From Accumulibacter sp. (lineage in GTDB: Bacteria > Pseudomonadota > Gammaproteobacteria > Burkholderiales > Rhodocyclaceae), in NCBI GenBank assembly GCA_031274075.1, contig JAISQQ010000078.1:1-7641 (forward strand): DNA of 7,641 nt, written 5' to 3'. The notes beneath the pieces were generated by a model. It saw only the letters and a list, made by a program, of their open reading frames with translations, was not told the origin of the DNA and made no database searches. The translations under genes and the position numbers were made by a program. Positions 6,148 to 7,641 of the stretch are shown here, piece after piece. The stretch's first letter is position 1. Every line of letters starts with the position of its first letter.

Positions 6148-6836
6148 CGGGCGTCTTCCTCCTCTTTCTTTTCTTCTTCCTCTTCCTCTTCTTCCTTTTC
6201 CTCTTCTTCTTTCCCGTCCCCATCCCCATCCCCATCCTCCTCCTCGCCGGGAGCGGCGTCCTCCGGCGGCGCTTCGGGGAAGGAGAAATTCCATACCAGC
6301 CACTCGGACGACAGGCTCCAGTCGCGGTTCGACAGGGCGCTGACCTGGAAGGTCTTGGCCATCTGCGACGGATCGAGCCGCAGGCGGGCGCTGGCCACAT
6401 AGTCGACATCGCTGTCGACCTCGTCCTTGTCGACGACTCGCCAGTGGCGCAGGCGGGAGAGCACCCGCAAGGCGTCTTCCAGCGAGAAGAAGCTCTGGTG
6501 CAGCGCGCCCGAGGACAGCCGGTACTGGCGGGTCAAGGCGTGGTAGGACAACTGGAAGGTCTTGCCGCGCCGCGCGGCCACCTGGTCGAACCAGTACCAG
6601 CGCGAACGCTTGAGCTCGAAATCCGCCGTGAAATAAAGCACCACGCCCTTGTTGACCGCGTCTTCGAGCCGCCGGTTCAGGTCCACCCTGAAGTCCGCGA
6701 CCAGGCTGAAGCCGCCGTCTTCGTCGGCGACCAGCCGCGCGCTTTCGGCGACGATGCCGCTTGCCAGCGCCGCGCCGGCGGCCAGCCACAGCGCCAGGCC
6801 GACGAGCAGCGCTTCAAGCTTTCCGCAGCAGCGCAT
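6144..6836 (-). CDS. DUF4390 exported protein with acidic C-terminal tail
   Basis: A 230-aa protein of unknown function. The ATG at 6836 is preferred because it opens directly on a signal peptide (MRCCGKLEALLVGLALWLAAG, with ALAS near 24-27). An ATG at 6860 would add eight residues. No strong Shine-Dalgarno precedes either start, so translation probably depends on coupling to rsmB, whose end it overlaps by 23 bp. Residues 28-188 match the DUF4390 type: FRVDLNRRLEDAVNKGV near 49, YFTADFELKRSRWYW near 68 and the conserved LSYHALTRQYRLS near 96. They end in a tryptophan-rich strand (SLSSEWLVWNFSF, 174-186). DUF4390 genes are typically found beside ntrYX in Betaproteobacteria, which suggests a periplasmic or envelope role linked to the sensor, though this is unproven. 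Residues 189-230 form an unusual Glu/Asp/Gly tail with about 20 glutamates, longer than I would expect for the family. Confidence 0.9.
   Translation of the reverse strand: MRCCGKLEALLVGLALWLAAGAALASGIVAESARLVADEDGGFSLVADFRVDLNRRLEDAVNKGVVLYFTADFELKRSRWYWFDQVAARRGKTFQLSYHALTRQYRLSSGALHQSFFSLEDALRVLSRLRHWRVVDKDEVDSDVDYVASARLRLDPSQMAKTFQVSALSNRDWSLSSEWLVWNFSFPEAPPEDAAPGEEEDGDGDGDGKEEEEKEEEEEEEEKKEEEDAR
6154..6235 (-). repeat. Low-complexity tract: 62-base purine run plus (ATGGGG)3
   Basis: Positions 6154-6215 are uninterrupted pyrimidine on the plus strand (pure purine on the coding strand), encoding a run of Glu and Lys. After one G at 6216, three exact 6-bp units CCCCAT occupy 6218-6235 and encode alternating Asp-Gly. 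The tract makes up most of the acidic tail of the DUF4390 protein. Such long purine/pyrimidine asymmetry can form triplex DNA and is prone to slippage. Confidence 0.92.
6158..6163 (-). promoter_or_regulatory. AGGAGG ribosome-binding site for the NtrY-type kinase
   Basis: A perfect AGGAGG ends 10 bases before the ATG at 6147 and is embedded in the Glu-coding purine tract at the end of the DUF4390 gene. Further GGAAG/GAGGAA sequences follow upstream in the same tract. It fixes the kinase start and suggests strong, coupled translation. Confidence 0.7.
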
Positions 6837-7641
6837 AATAGAAACCGTCGTGGCGCTCATTCGGCAGCCATTGTTCCTGGGCGACGCGCCGCGCGTCCGT
6901 CCGGCGCGCCAGGAAAGCGTCGATTTGCGCCGCGTTCTCCTCGACGAACAGCGAACAGGTCGCGTACAGCAATTTGCCGCCGGAGGCGAGCAGCGGCCAG
7001 AGCGCGTCGAGCATCGCCGACTGCGTGCGCGCCAGCCTGCGGATGTCGCTCTCGCGCCGCAGCGCCTTGATGTCCGGATGGCGGCGCGCCACGCCGGACG
7101 CGGAACACGGCGCGTCGGCGAGAATGGCGTCGAAGGCGCGCCCGTCCCACCAGCGATCCGCCGCCAGGCAATCGGCCACGCGCACTTCCGCCGCCAGGCC
7201 CAGGCGCTCCAGGTTATCCACGATGCGCGCCGCGCGCGCCGCGTCGATATCCAGCGCCAGCACCTCCGCCTCGGCGCGTTCGAGCAGATGCGCCGTCTTC
7301 CCACCCGGCGCCGCGCAAGCGTCGAGGACGCGCGCGCCCGGCGCCGGATCGAGCAGCTCGGCGGCGCGCTGCGCGCCGGCGTCCTGCACCGAAACCCAGC
7401 CCTCGGCAAAACCCGGCAAGCGCTCCACCGGCACGGGCGTTTCGAGCCGCAATCCCGCGCTGCCGACCGCTTCTGCCACCATTTCTGCCGCCCGCAACTG
7501 GCCGAGGTAGTCGTCGACAGAAATGCGGCGCGTGTTGACCCGCAGGGTCATCGGCGGCGGACCGTTGCCCGCCGCGACGATTCCCCGCCAATCGTCCGGG
7601 TAGGCGCGGCGCAGGCGCGCGAGCCACCACGCCGGATGCTG
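6814..7641 (-). CDS. rsmB: 16S rRNA (cytosine-5) methyltransferase RsmB, 5' end missing
   Basis: The frame is open to the right edge, giving 275 visible residues beginning HPAWWLARLRRAYPDDWRGI, a typical RsmB segment. The ATG at 7551 (MTLRVNTRRI) is internal. The N-terminal NusB-like RNA-binding domain lies outside the window; full-length RsmB is about 430 aa. RsmB methylates C967 of 16S rRNA in E. coli numbering, using S-adenosylmethionine. Counting from M at 7551, motif I is LDACAAPGGKTAHLLE (76-91), followed by the acidic LALDID. Motif IV is DAPCSASGVARRHPDIK (C149, the cysteine that aids product release). Motif VI is YATCSLFVEENAAQI (C199, the catalytic cysteine). The C-terminus HDGFYYALLRKA is complete. 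Everything needed for catalysis is present. It is the first visible gene of the unit and its stop lies inside the DUF4390 gene. Confidence 0.96.
   Translation of the reverse strand, partial: QHPAWWLARLRRAYPDDWRGIVAAGNGPPPMTLRVNTRRISVDDYLGQLRAAEMVAEAVGSAGLRLETPVPVERLPGFAEGWVSVQDAGAQRAAELLDPAPGARVLDACAAPGGKTAHLLERAEAEVLALDIDAARAARIVDNLERLGLAAEVRVADCLAADRWWDGRAFDAILADAPCSASGVARRHPDIKALRRESDIRRLARTQSAMLDALWPLLASGGKLLYATCSLFVEENAAQIDAFLARRTDARRVAQEQWLPNERHDGFYYALLRKA

Noticed and set aside
3085..6402. Plus-strand open frame of 1105 codons opposite the kinase and regulator
   Set aside because: It is antisense to two genes with complete catalytic motifs. Its protein is Arg/Gln/Ala-rich low complexity, the usual mirror of GC-rich codon bias.
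6148..6789. Possible upstream extension of the kinase to an ATG at 6789
   Set aside because: It would overlap the whole DUF4390 gene in another frame and is arginine/glycine-rich. The ATG at 6147 has AGGAGG and begins directly at the first membrane helix.

Overview
The window looks like a high-GC betaproteobacterial chromosome segment, most likely from the Rhodocyclales. That placement is inferred from the gene order rsmB, DUF4390, ntrY-like, ntrX-like and from the style of the proteins; I could not run a phylogeny. All convincing genes lie on the minus strand, so transcription runs from position 7641 towards position 1.

Positions 7641-2721 hold a tightly packed four-gene unit. The 16S rRNA cytosine-5 methyltransferase RsmB (cut by the window edge) overlaps by 23 bp a secreted DUF4390 protein. 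That gene overlaps by 4 bp (ATGA) a four-helix NtrY-type sensor kinase, and one base later its partner response regulator begins. The overlaps imply translational coupling and one transcript. Two things stand out. The DUF4390 protein ends in a strongly acidic tail of about 40 residues, encoded by a 62-base pure purine/pyrimidine tract that also carries the kinase's Shine-Dalgarno sequence. The response regulator has an NtrX layout, but its central AAA+ domain has lost every ATPase and sigma-54 contact motif that I can look for.

Positions 2720-2295 are noncoding and rich in short perfect hairpins. They include a paired-hairpin element of about 70 bp of the widespread 'ATTCCGGC...GCCGGAAT' type, plus four further hairpins, and resemble a REP/MITE-like patch.

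Positions 2294-1074 encode a 406-residue exported protein that I do not recognise. It is much more AT-rich than its surroundings, has eight cysteines after its signal peptide, and carries an in-frame 45-bp duplication. It is probably an acquired or fast-evolving accessory gene.

Positions 1073-496 are noncoding and include a 9-bp tandem repeat (5.6 copies). Positions 495-1 carry most of an exported RcnB-like protein that runs off the left edge.

I see no tRNA, rRNA, CRISPR array, transposase or phage gene. Nothing amounts to a clearly new multi-gene system. The most unusual items are the decayed NtrX-like regulator, the acidic tail that doubles as a ribosome-binding site, and the orphan cysteine-rich secreted protein lying between repeat patches.
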